Source: Nectonema munidae (lineage: Eukaryota; Nematomorpha; Nectonematoida; Nectonematidae). Taken from it: a DNA stretch of 64,000 bases. Position numbers and translations under genes: made by a program. The stretch lies in the NCBI GenBank assembly GCA_030549495.1, contig JAUIRK010001029.1:434001-498000 (forward strand), given 5' to 3'. The notes below the pieces were generated by a model. That model was not told the DNA's origin. It searched no databases and was given only the letters and a program-made list of their open reading frames with translations. Below, piece by piece: positions 22,125 through 32,740 of this stretch. Each line of letters opens with the position of its first letter. The first letter of the stretch is position 1.

Positions 22125-22475
22125 TCAGGTAGGATTTGCTTCGGAGTATCTGTCCTTTTCACTAAAAATTTTGCCAGCTTTGTTGTTTTTGTCGGCTCTA
22201 TAATATTTTTTAAAATGAGTTATCACATTGTCATTGAACACGTTTACTGTTCTGCTTGTAGTCACCGTGTTTGGGTGATACTTTTCTACATAGTTTTGCA
22301 GCTCATTCCATTTTAAAATCATTTCTTTAATTTGAGCACTTGAAACATTTCTATCCTCATCTTTTTCTTCATTTTCATCATCATTACTATTATTTTCATA
22401 ATCTTTACTTCTAGGGTTACTCTCTTAATTTTTCGCTTTCCTTTGTCACACTTTTATTTCTTTAGAAGACATAAT
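22125..22475 (-). pseudogene. Tigger (TIGD1-like) transposase, start fused to C-terminus
   Basis: On the minus strand the region begins ATG-TCT-TCT (MSSKEIK), has two stops, passes through acidic text (NSNDDENEEKDED) and ends with IKEMILKWNELQNYVEKYHP, then NVFNDNVITHFKKYYR. This last part is the characteristic C-terminus of TIGD1-like Tigger proteins (WxxxQNFVEKHHP and LFNDNxMSHF). About 400 residues with the whole DNA-binding and DDE domains are missing between the start-like part and the C-terminus, so the element is internally deleted. The equivalent piece in the other duplicate (19163-19500) carries a further small indel. The 3' Tigger end lies at 21767, in the expected orientation. Confidence 0.8.
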
Positions 22476-23327
22476 TAGCACTGTATCTAATTAATGACAA
22501 AAATTTCATTTTATAAGCTCTTACCTACTAAGAGAAAAAGAAAGAAAACCCAAGTGACAAGTGTAAATTATAAAAAATGAGAATATGATTTGTTATGTGC
22601 AAGAATGATTATATAATATCAGTCAAACCTGCTCTAAACGCCACCTCTATAAGACCACCACTTCTTTAAGAGCGCCACTTTCTTACAGTCCCGATCAAAT
22701 TTACATTAAAAATACCCTGTAAAAGACCACCACCTATGTAACGGCTCCAGGCGCCATTACATTTCAGTCCGAATTTTAATAAAAACTTGCACAAGAACGC
22801 CACACACCATACTAGTATATTATTTTGTTAGCCTTCCTTATTTATTAACTACATTACTAGAAAATGAAACCTTGCATCTGTTGACTATGGAGATGACAAA
22901 AGAAACTTTCTAATGATGTTACGTGAATTACAACTAAACTTGAAATGTAATTTATCATATGATATATGACTGGCACACGTACATCTTGATCACTTTTAAC
23001 AATGAACGGTTATGTAGAGTAGTAGATAAAATAAGATTTCATGTATACGACTAACACGCATATGCCTTATGTCATTCATGTAGCATTGATAAAAATTGTA
23101 TGATGTATACGTATTTACGTGGCAAATGTTTTACTTAGAATGAAAGTTTCTTCATCACATATTTTTGTTTTATTTAGAGCTAAGCACATAAATGTTTTCT
23201 ATCAAAATGTATAAAGGAAATTAAAAAAAACTCTGTCCCTTGTAGATAAAGTTAACCCTATTAGTTCTGGGCAAAATTTGTCCGCTCAAGTGCTGGGGAG
23301 GGGCGTAAAGTGCCCCCCCCCCCCCCT

Positions 23328-25290
23328 ATTTTTCTTAGATATTAATAAGTTTTTATAAATATTTTTAATGTTACATATATATTTCAACTATGCTGAATTC
23401 AGTAGTGATGTTCATTTTTTATCAAAATCAATCAAACCTGTCAAAAAATTGATTTATATTTGACAGCTCATCTCAAAAAGGAACTTTTTATCTAAATAAT
23501 TATATAATGTTTTTTACACATATATACTCATTTTCAAGCATGCTGAATTCAGTGGTGTTATTCATTTTTTTTATGAAAATCATTCAAACCTGTCAAAAAA
23601 GTGATTTACATATGACAGCTCATCTCAAAAAGAAACTTTTTATCTAAATAATTATATAAAGTTTTTTACACATGTATACCCATTTTCAAATATGCTGAAT
23701 TCAGTGGTGATATTCATTTTTTATGAAAATCAATCAAACATGTCAAAAAATTGATCTAAATGTGACAGCTCATCTCAAAAAGGAACTTTTAATCTAAATT
23801 AGTATATAAAGTTTTTTGCACATGTATACCCATTTTCAAATATGCTGAATTCAGTGGTGATATTCATTTTTTATGAAAATCAATCAAACATGTCAAAAAA
23901 TTGATCTAAATGTGACAGCTCATCTCAAAAAGAAACTTTTTATCTAAATAATTATATAATGTTTTTTACACATTTATACCCATTTTCAAATATGCTGAAT
24001 TCAGTGGTGAGATTCATTTTTGTTATGAAAATCATCCAAACCTGTCAAAAAAGTGATTTACATATGACAGCTCATCTCTAAAAGAAACTTTTTATTTAAA
24101 TAATTATATAAAGTTTTTTCACATATATACTCATTTTCAAGCATGCTGAATTCAGTGGTGTTATTCATTTTTTTTATGAAAATCAATCAAACATGTCAAA
24201 AAATTGATCTAAATGTGACAGCTCATCTCAAAAAGAAACTTTTTATCTAAATAATTATATAAAGTTTTTTACACATTTATACCCATTTTCAAATATGCTG
24301 AATTCAGTGATGATATTGATTTTTTATAAAAAATCAATCAAACCTGTCAAAAAATATATCTAAATGTGACAGCTCATCTCAAAAAGGAACTTTTTATCTA
24401 AATAAGTATATAAAGTTTTTTATACATGTATACCCATTTTCAAATATGCTGAATTCAGTGGTGATATTCATTTTTTATGAAAATCAATCAAACATGTCAA
24501 AAAATTGATCTAAATGTGACAGCTCATCTTAAAAAGAAACTTTTTATCTAAATAATTATATAAAGTTTTTTACACATTTATACCCATTTTCAAATATGCT
24601 GAATTCAGTGGTGAGATTCATTTTTTTATGAAAATCAATCAAACTATCAAAAAATTTGATCTAAATGTGACAGCTCATCTCAAAAAAAACTTTTTATCCA
24701 AATAATTATATAATGTTTTTTACACATATAAACCCATTTTCAAGCATGCTGAAATCAGTGGTGATATTCATTTTTTTTTATAAAAAGCAATTAAAGTTAT
24801 CAAAGCATTGATTTATATATGACAGCTCATCTTAAAAAGAAACTTTTTATCTGAGTAATAATATAAAGTTTTTTACACATATATACCCATTTTTAAGCAG
24901 GCGTAATTCAGTGGTGATATTCATTTTTTATATGAAAATCAATCAAAACTGTCAAAAAATTGATTTATCCCAAATAGGCACGGTTTTTTGAATTAGAGAA
25001 TTACGTTTAATAGAAACTATAGAGAGATGATGAAGTTTACCGTGTATGGAATTTTACACACATATACCCATTTTTAAGTAGGTTGTGTTTATTGGTTATA
25101 TTCCTTTTTTTTTATAAAAATTAGTCAAACCTGACAAAATAATTTAAATATGACAGCCCATCTCAAAATTAAAATTTTTATTCATATAAAAAGTTTTTTA
25201 TACATTTTAAGTATGTACAATTTAATGGTGATGTCATTTTTTATGAAATCAATAAAACCTGTCAAAAAATCGATTAAACCTGTAAATTAA
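23328..25290. repeat. Minisatellite array 1, period about 150 bp, about 13 units
   Basis: The marker TGCTGAATTC recurs at 23391, 23541, 23693, 23843, 23993, 24144, 24296, 24447 and 24597, with variant forms at 24747, about 24899, 25078 and 25210, giving steps of 150-152 bp. Each unit also has TATGAAAATCAATCAAAC, TGACAGCTCATCTCAAAAAG and an AAACTTTTTATCTAAATAAT block. Units are most alike in the middle, while the last three are strongly diverged, as expected when unequal exchange homogenises the centre. There is no coding potential. A diverged unit is also recognisable at about 41130-41180. Confidence 0.92.
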
Positions 25291-26430
25291 TGTCAAATAT
25301 ATAAACATAAAAATAACTTCTTGCAGTATTTCTCTGACAATTATTTTCTTAATTTATTTAATAAACCAACTTTAGGTGTTTAATTCACTCAAAATATTTC
25401 ATTCTACAGTAACTTATGTAACTCGATAGGACCTCCTTCTTTTTGGCTACAAATTCGTTATCGGCTTGTAGTCTCTACGTCATATTATAATTTACAGTAT
25501 GTAATTTTGCTATTCATTCCATGATGATCCTTTCTTGGTAGCTCTTTTTTCATTAGAAATTTATATTCTTCAACGTGTATAGAAAATTTTTTTATAATGA
25601 TAAAATTACTTTTTTCCTCTCTCAAAGCATTTTGATTAAAGAATCTTCTGGATGATCTTAGACTTTTTTATCAGTATCGTGTATTTTATTATCAGGCCTG
25701 AATATTTGTCAACCAATCTAATTTCAAAGGTTTTTTTCTGATGAATCATTCGTCATGTTCATTGTTCAATTACAAAAAGTTGTCCACGTTCTTCATCTAA
25801 AAAATTATCTCTTTGACGCAAAAGGAAAAAGATGGACAAATTCAATTTAAATTAAAAATATTTTGATAGTGACTAAATTCTCACATATTGGCATCTGTGC
25901 CATTTTTGATAAATCTGACCTATTCTAAATTTTCAGATTTCCTACCATCTTAGCTAAATATTAACTGTAATCCTAGATGATAAGCTATAGATTTAAATAT
26001 TTTTTATTTGTAAAAGAGGAACTTCTTTTTCACAGTCAAAATCTTTTTTAAGCATCTAATATTATATAATTAAACCACTTCCTAGTTCATTAGAACATGG
26101 TAGATCTTCCATTTAGTCAAGATACATATTTTTTTAATTATTTGTTTTGATCACATGTTCTCTTTTCAATTAGTTTTCAACTTGGTTCCTTCTCTCATAC
26201 AAATTTTCAAAAGATTTTATAATACGTTTTGTTTTGTTTGTAATAAATATTTCATACTCAAGATGATTGTAGAAAGTATTATAATCCAAAATATACAAAA
26301 AAAAAAGTATATTTTTACTATATATCTAATATGCTGCCATTTTTTAAATTTTTTACAGAACTGATTTTCAGGCATACATTACTAATTCAATTGCCACTTC
26401 GAGCTATTTTTTAACCGTATTATCCAAAAT
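25291..26430. repeat. Unclassified dispersed repeat, copy 1
   Basis: This aligns in patches with 41180-42330. Shared text includes TTAATTTATTTAATAAACCA followed by ACTT, TGGC-ACAAATT-GTTATC-GCTT-TAGTCT, a TCACATATT-GC-TCTGTC segment, AAAATTTT(C)AGATTTC and AAGAGGAACTTCTT-like text. In both places a minisatellite 1 unit lies on the left. On the minus strand the 41-kb copy looks protein-like; this copy is more eroded. I do not recognise the family. Confidence 0.6.
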
Positions 26431-26439
26431 CCAGTACAG

Positions 26440-27790
26440 AAATAAAATAAGCATTGTCGATTTGGTATAAAACAGATATTTTATTTTTTTGAAAATATTT
26501 TTGAAGACAGTATCTAGAAGTAAACCGCAAATCTGATTGAAGCTTTCAGATATTTTAAAACCATAAATGCCAAATCTGAGTCCAAAAATTAAACCAGCAT
26601 ATTCTATATGCCCTAAAAACAGATATTTATTTAAATTTCAAAAATATTTCTGTAGACATTAGACGTAAATCGAACATTTGATTGACACTTTCAGACATTT
26701 AAAACCTCTAAATGCAAAAAATGATTTCAGAAATAAAAATTATCATAGTCCAATTGATATAAAACCATATATTTTATGTAAAATTAGAGAGAATATTTTG
26801 GGATATAGTTTTCAGACATAAACTGCGAATTTGATTGACACTAGCAGTAAAATCTCTAAATGCGAAAACTGTGTACAGAAATGAAATCATCATGATCTAT
26901 TTGCTATAAAAACAAATTTTAGAACTAAACGCAAATTTAATTGATACGTATATGTATTTTCAAATTCAAACTGCAAAAATTGAGTCCATAAATGAAACTA
27001 GCATGGTTGATTTGGTATAAAAACATATATTTCATTGTAAAATTTGAATGAATGTTTTTGGAGACAATTTTTAGAAGTAAACCGCAAATTTGATTAACAC
27101 TTATAGGTATTTTCACATCCTAAATGTAAAAAATGAGTTCAGAAATGAAAACAGCATGATTGATTTGGTATATTTCAAGAGAATATTTTTGAAGACAATT
27201 TTCAAAAGTAAACCGCAAATTTGATTTATACTTATAGGTATTTTCAAATCCTAAATGTAAAAAATGAGTTCAAAAATGAAAACAGTATGATCGATTTGGT
27301 ATTAAAACAAATATTTCATATAAAATTGAGAGAATATTTTTGGAGATAGCTTTTAGAAGTAAACCGCAAATTTTGACTGATATTTTAAAACCTCTAAATG
27401 TGAAAAATGAGTTCAGAAATGAAAACAGCATGGTTGATTTGGTATAAAACATATATTTCATTGTAAAATTTGAATGAATGTGTTTGGAGACAATTTTTAG
27501 AAGTAAACCGCAAATTTGATTAAGACTTATAGGTATTTTCACATCCTAAACGTAAAAAATGAGTCCAGAAATGAAACCAGCATGACCGATTTAGTATAAC
27601 ACATATATTTTATGTAAAATGTGAAGGAATGTTTTTGAAGACAATTTTCAGAAGTAAACCGCAAATTTGATTAACACTTATAGGTACTTTCAAATCCTAA
27701 ATGTAAAAAATGAAAACAGCATGACCGATTTAGTATAAAAACATATATTTTATGTAAAATTTGAAGGTATATTTTATTAGATATATTTTT
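26440..27790. repeat. Minisatellite array 2, period about 131-151 bp, about 9 units
   Basis: A second tandem array unrelated in sequence to the first. The marker GTAAACCGCAAATTTGATT (variants in the first units) recurs at about 26520, 26661, 26815, 27077, 27208, 27359, 27503 and 27654. Units also share GATTTGGTATAAAACATATA, an AATGTTTTTGGAGACAATTTT block and AAATGAGTTCAGAAATGAAA. The right-hand units are best preserved. The open frame at 27270-27542 on the minus strand is only a reading of the repeat. Confidence 0.88.
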
Positions 27791-27988
27791 GATCAATCAA
27801 AATTTTAATTGACATTTTCTAAAAAGTAGCCATGATTATTGAAAAAATTAAATATATAAAGTGTTATGCCTTCCAAACTGTACATAATTATAAATTTTCA
27901 GGGTATTATATAATATAGATCCTAAGTTATAAGGTTAAGTACAGATAATGTCAAAATTTTGCTGAAAATTTTTAATTTTTGATTTTGA

Positions 27989-28700
27989 TTGACAGTTTTG
28001 GCTAATATGGTTAAGGTGATTGAAATGTACGAAAAAATTGAAAGTTCACGTAAAGTGGCTGGCGCATTCAGCGTCAGCAAAGATCAAGTTCAAAATATTA
28101 TGAAACGAAAAGCTGAAATTCTGCATGATTTTCAAAACAATGCTCCAAACAATCGTAAACGTAAAATGCGAAAAACAAGAAATGAAAAAGTTAATGAACT
28201 AAATTGGAAGTGGTTTCAAGACTCTACAACTAGGCGAGTACAAGTCAGTGGACCCTTGTTACAAAAGCAGGCTTTAAAATTTGCCTTGGAACTTGGTATC
28301 GGCTCATTTAGTGCTTCTAATGGTTCGTTGCCTGCGTTTGTAAAGCGTCATAATATTGTGTTTGGATCTGTGTCTGGAGAAAGTGGTGATGTAGACAAAA
28401 GTGTTGTTTGTAATTGGAAACAAAAGCTTTCTACCATTTGTGCTGGGTATGAGCCAAAAAACATTTTTAACATGGATGAAACCGGCTTGTTCTACAGAAA
28501 CAATCAGCGAAACAAATCATTTCATGTTAGGACATAACCCACATGGCGGTAAACTGTCCAAAGACCGCATTACCGTTGCTTTATGTGCTTCAATGACTGG
28601 AGAGAAATTTCCTTTACTTGTGATCGGAAAATCCCAAAGCAAACAACGATCACGAACTTTTTTAAAACAAAGTGAATTTTTTATACATAATGAATTAAAT
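27989..28700 (+). pseudogene. Tigger transposase, N-terminal two thirds, truncated
   Basis: The frame opens near 27989 with a helix-turn-helix of CENP-B type (SSRKVAGAFSVSKDQVQNIM), then a second DNA-binding helix region (WFQDSTTRRVQVSGPLLQKQ) and the first DDE aspartate in FNMDETGLFYR (about 28470-28500). A frameshift near 28520 moves it into a frame reading HGGKLSKDRITVALCASMTG followed by EKFPLLVIGKSQ, typical of Tigger proteins after the first aspartate. The sequence then loses homology near 28680, so the second and third catalytic residues are missing. It is dead. The family call is firm; the subfamily is not. Confidence 0.87.
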
Positions 28701-29094
28701 GTTTTTATGCGTTTTTCCTGTTATATTCTAATAAATGTTTTTATTGATAAATAAATTTTTTCCAAATTGTGTTAATTCAATTTTCTTGATAAATTTTTTA
28801 GATACTGAAGGTGAACCTTGATAAAACCGCCACCTGCGTAAAACAGCCGCTTTTGACTGGTCCCAAGGGTGACTGTCTTAAACAGGTTTGACTGTATATG
28901 TTATGTGCACTGTTAGTTATGTATATATAATGTGTTATCTATTCTATACGTACGTTTTATATAAATATTGGATGCCAGTTGTTCATGTGTGTCTATCTAT
29001 TAAATTGAGAAGAAAGAATATTGTAATGCACTTCTATGTAACATTAAAACTTCATTATTTCTACGTGTTACTATTCTTTGAAATTTTCGTTCAT

Positions 29095-29217
29095 CGCGTG
29101 TTTGAAAGCTGGCAGAATAGCGAATTCTGTTCGAAAACTGAAACAATTTTGGCTCGGTTTTTTTGGTTGAAAACCGAATTGTACGAGTACCGAGACGTTC
29201 GATAACCGAGGTTCTAC
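29095..29217. repeat. Isolated Tigger-type terminus
   Basis: The end reads, inward from the right, AGTAGAACCTCGGTTATCGA followed by ACGTCTCGGTACTCG and a TTCGGTTTTCAACC block. It resembles the Tigger ends at 18807 and 21767 (GGTACCTCAGTTTTCGATCA). No matching left end was found nearby, so it is a solo or truncated terminus. Confidence 0.55.
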
Positions 29218-29417
29218 TCTACTTTATGTGTTTTATACGTCACACTCAATTTAAAAATTCTGTACTCAATTTTCATTTTTGATTACTGCATCTTATCGTT
29301 AGTATACTAGCATTTTCTTAGAAACTTTTACACTGTCATTTTCTTTATAATGTTTTTTCTGATAAGTAAGAGTTTTTAATTTTTTTAATTTCTGTGTTTA
29401 ATTGTGAGTTTTTGTAG

Positions 29418-31885
29418 CATGTCTGGTAATAGAAATACAAAAAAAGAAAAAATGAAGGTTCTTCCAAAGATGTCTGCGCTGAAGAGCTACAGAGTGTTTA
29501 TAACATATTTCAAATATTCCAAGATCAAGATTTTTCAACATCAAAATCATCACCTAGTAGTGATTCTGACTCAATCTATGAAGAAATTTGTTCATGAGAA
29601 GATGGTAGAGTTTCCAAAGAATTAGAAAACAACGACTTCAATCAAACTACCAGAAGTATTGGATAGAATCTTGAAAATCGGCTTAGATTTTTGTTTTCCA
29701 TTAATGACTGCCTAGATGAAAATAGATTTGATAGAATTCCTGAACAGATAGAGGAAACTTTTAAATGCGTAATGGAAGCTAGTTCTTTAGAAAAACAAGA
29801 AGGGATAATCGATAGAGAACTTTTATGGTCTACTGTTCGGCCAGTAAATGTAGGTAGACAAGTAAGCGAAAATATAGCGGAATCTCTAAAAGAATGTTTA
29901 AATTTATTTTTAAGTGTCTCAATTTTAAATGAAATAATTCACATAATACAAATGTTTATAACATAGAAAACAATAGAGAAAAAATTGACGATGTTATATA
30001 CTGGTCGTAGACATTGAAGAATTGCATGCGTATATATAGACTTATTTGAGAGCTTTGCTCAAACAAAACTATCACAGGGTGAAATTTTTGTGGTCAGATT
30101 TAAGTTGCCCTATTATTGCTTGCACCATGAGCATGAAGAGATTTTACTTTTTGAATAAGCATCTGTGTTCTGATTTAGTATCGACGAGAGAGGAAAGGTG
30201 GAAGTTTGATAGATTTGCCGCATTTTGTGATATTTTTGAATACTGCTGTAAAATTTTAAATATATAGCCCACTTAAACCAGCAAAATATGGACTGTTATT
30301 TAGATTTGTAGTGTTGAATATGCCTTCACATACCAATCAAGTGTTTATGCTGGTAGACACATTAAAAGTCACGGCCCATATTATGTAAATAAAACTGAGG
30401 AAACTGTTAAAGAGTTAATAAATACAGTCAAGAGATCTAGTAACATATAGAAGGTAAAAATATTACCTTAGATTAGATAGATGAGTGTGTTCTACACATC
30501 TTTAAAATTAATTGAATCGTTGTTTAAGGAAAAAATAACTTGTTTAGAAACAATTATGCCTACAAGAAAAGGTGTTCATAAAGAATTTATCTCAATGACC
30601 AATAGAGAAAATATTTTCTACAAAGTGGTAAACAACATTTTTAAATCGTTGTTTACATAGTTATGTAGTTGAAAGAAACACTGGAAATAAAAACATTTTA
30701 ATCGATTGATCAATGCCTCCCATTCTAGGACTTTCTAAAGATGAAGTAAAAAACCTGCTTTGTATAAATTGTATGACTATACAAAAGGTGGAGTTGATAT
30801 ATTTGACCAGCGTATTTCTTATGTTACGTGTAATAGAAAAACTAAAAAATAGACCATAAAAGCTTGGAGTTTTGTACTATATACAACAAGAGTTAATGCG
30901 GGAAGTGTTTTCTGTTTGGAAAACTCAACGGATCCTAGAAAAATTGATACATTTTCTTTTGGCATTTTTTTTTAAAAGAAAGAAAGAAATTTATTATTAA
31001 AATAAAAAACAAAGCATAATAAATATTGGGGAGTTTGGCATTTCCATAGTTGGCAAGGCAACAAGCAAAAAAAAATGTAGCAACATCTAATAATATAATT
31101 TTAAATTATAAAATTAAAATAATCTTTAGTGTATCTTTATATAAAATCAAAACCTATTTGTGGACTTTCTACTAGAATAAAATCAAAAATCTAAACTATT
31201 TGTGGCTTATCAGATAGTACACCTCAATCACATAGCACTAATTTTTTGGAAAAATCTAGACCGGTTAGAGCAGTGGTTCCCAATCTTTTTTATCCCGTTC
31301 CCCCTTTTTCAGCCACTTTTTTACCTGTGGACCCCTACAACTGAATAGTTTGAGCCAACAAAATTAATCAAAGATTTTTATGCAAAAAATGATTGTAGTC
31401 ATCTGATTAAATCGTATGCTTATTCATATGAAATCAGAGAAATCGTAAAGCCTGACATAAAATGTGAATAAAATTTTTTTCCAATTAAAATGTAAATTTT
31501 TCAAAAATATTGTAACTAATAAAAAGGATATATAAACATTTAAAATATGAAACTTTAAAAAAGGGACGAAAATATTTATTTAAAAAAGCTCTAAATATAT
31601 ATATTTATATTGATTTGGAAAATAAAAGTATATTAAAGGAGATTCAGCATATAAGTTTGAAGTAGAATTTCCATGGACCCCTTGAAATTCTTCCATGGAC
31701 CCCTGGTTGGGAACCACTGGGTTAGAGGATGTGATAAATGTTTAAAGTCTATTTTTGGAAACAACTACAAGCGACTTAAAGACAAGTTGAAAAAAATTAA
31801 GCAGCAATGTCAGAAGTTTCGTAAAGTCTGCTACACTGATCATTCATTTTTTACATGTATGGATTGTTTCAATCAAAAATCTTGA
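29418..31885 (+). mobile_element. piggyBac-type element 2, decayed and split by a MITE
   Basis: Pieces of one transposase appear in order on the plus strand: an acidic N-terminus (from 29418), LWSDLSCPIIACTMSMKRFY then RFAAFCDIFE (30046-30267), KPAKYGLLFRFV and AGRHIKSHGPYYVNKTEET (about 30275-30430), FYTSLKLIESLFKEKITCLE (30490), TKGGVDIFDQRISYVTCNRK (about 30785-30840) and the C-terminal cysteine finger CDKC...CQKFRKVCYTDH...CMDC (31728-31885). Frames change several times and stops are common. The finger is cut from the body by the hAT MITE at 31271-31719. The GGVD variant and the RWKFDRFAAF segment set it apart from element 1. Its terminal repeats were not found. Confidence 0.8.
31271..31719. 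mobile_element. hAT-type MITE (449 bp) inside piggyBac element 2
   Basis: Perfect 8-bp duplications of GGTTAGAG (31263-31270 and 31720-31727) flank ends CAGTGGTTCCCAATCTTTTT and, inward from the right, CAGTGGTTCCCAACCAGGGG. The interior is non-coding and AT-rich. It was inserted just upstream of the codons for the piggyBac cysteine finger. The open frame beginning at 31673 starts in the MITE and runs on into the finger. Confidence 0.93.
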
Positions 31886-32207
31886 CCATATTTTTGTCGT
31901 TATTAATTTATTAAGTAATTTTTATTATGTTATTACCGCATTTTTTGTACTTTAAATAAATTACATTCATGTTTCAGCTTATGTCTACATGTATTTCCTT
32001 TATATCTTCAAAATACACAACTTTTTGATAAAAAAAAATATCTACTTTTTATTCAAACTCAGTAAAAGTTGAATAATCTGTACCCAGATAAACTCTGACC
32101 CATTGATTAAGTCAATTCTCGAAAAAATAGCTTTTTACATAATTTACCGAAATGTCTAAACAATCTTGAAATCCAATCTTCTTTGGTTTGATTTAAAACT
32201 CTTCCCT

Positions 32208-32282
32208 AATTACTCATAACTTGATACAAGCGGCGCATAAGTGCTTTATTGATAAAAATACCATACCACCGTTAACCTTTTT
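32208..32282 (+). repeat. SINE family A, 3' half
   Basis: It reads TACTCATAACTTGATACAAG then CGGCGCATAAGTGC and ends ACCGTTAACCTTTTT, the family A tail with substitutions. The tRNA-like head is missing, consistent with 5' truncation. Confidence 0.6.
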
Positions 32283-32571
32283 ATTCTGTGTTATATATAA
32301 AATAGGCAATTATTAGAAAAATTAATAAAATTTCCTACAATAATTGAAGTTTTATTCAATATACTGTACTAAAGTGTTCTTAAACTTTTAAAACGTCAAT
32401 ATTCAATAAATGAGATTAGAAATAATTGTTTATAATTAAAGTAAATACATTACAGATTAGTTTGCTTCTTGACTGGATTTATTTGTTTTGTTTTAAACTT
32501 TTTAATAGTTAAAATTTGATTGACGAATGCATCCTCAGTGGTGACAAGTATAATCTGGGCATACAATTTTA

Positions 32572-32740
32572 TCCTGCGTGGTGGAGTGGTAGAGCTCTAA
32601 GTTCGAAATCTAAAGGTTGTGGGCGTGAAACCCGCTCAAGCGGAATTTGTTCTATAGTTGGATTTTAAATATGAACTATTTTATGGGGGCACTCGAGAGG
32701 CAGACCTTTTGCAATAAATATAAGGAACACTTCTCATCCT
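32572..32740 (+). repeat. SINE family C, tRNA-like head
   Basis: The head GGTGGAGTGGTAGAGC is a good A box; CTAAAGGTTG and GTGGGCGTGAAACCC occupy the variable and T-arm positions, and the spacing (about 72 nt) is tRNA-like. The T loop lacks the TTC motif, so it is not a working tRNA. A unique tail (GGGGGCACTCGAGAGGC) follows. Only one copy is in the window, so calling it a family is inference. Confidence 0.45.

Larger units (their letters stand above)
21033..22490. repeat. 1.46-kb composite segment, copy 2
   Basis: Near-identical partner of 18072-19532, same orientation, lying directly against the truncated ZBED-type hAT coding region. It carries the same SINE (21481-21635), the Tigger end at 21767 after a TA, and the Tigger coding piece. 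Its right flank, ATTAATGACAAAAATTTC, is unrelated to that of copy 1. No terminal inverted repeats or clear target duplications are visible, so the copying mechanism is open (segmental duplication, or mobilisation as a unit). Confidence 0.85.
22620..28894 (+). mobile_element. Tigger/pogo element shell enclosing minisatellites
   Basis: The ends are inverted copies: CAGTCAAACCTGCTCTAAACG at 22620 in the left subterminal region and CAGTCAAACCTGTTTAAGAC read inward from 28894. A TA follows the right end (28895-28896), as expected for Tc1/mariner-Tigger targets; the left flank is AT rather than TA. Both subterminal regions repeat CGCCACC- and GACCACCACC-like blocks. The coding part (27989-28700) lies next to the right end. 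Between the left end and the coding part lie about 5 kb of two tandem arrays plus an unclassified repeat. At 6.3 kb it is far longer than a usual Tigger, so most of the middle is probably inserted DNA. Confidence 0.72.

Noticed and set aside
23328-25290. Possible CRISPR-like regular spacing
   Set aside because: Units are contiguous 150-bp tandem repeats without unique spacers, in a eukaryotic genome. They are minisatellites.
27270-27542. 90-codon minus-strand frame
   Set aside because: It is a reading of minisatellite 2 units and repeats itself within the frame.
32572-32645. Possible tRNA gene
   Set aside because: The A box and length fit, but the T loop lacks TTC and the acceptor stem does not pair well; a unique SINE-like tail follows.
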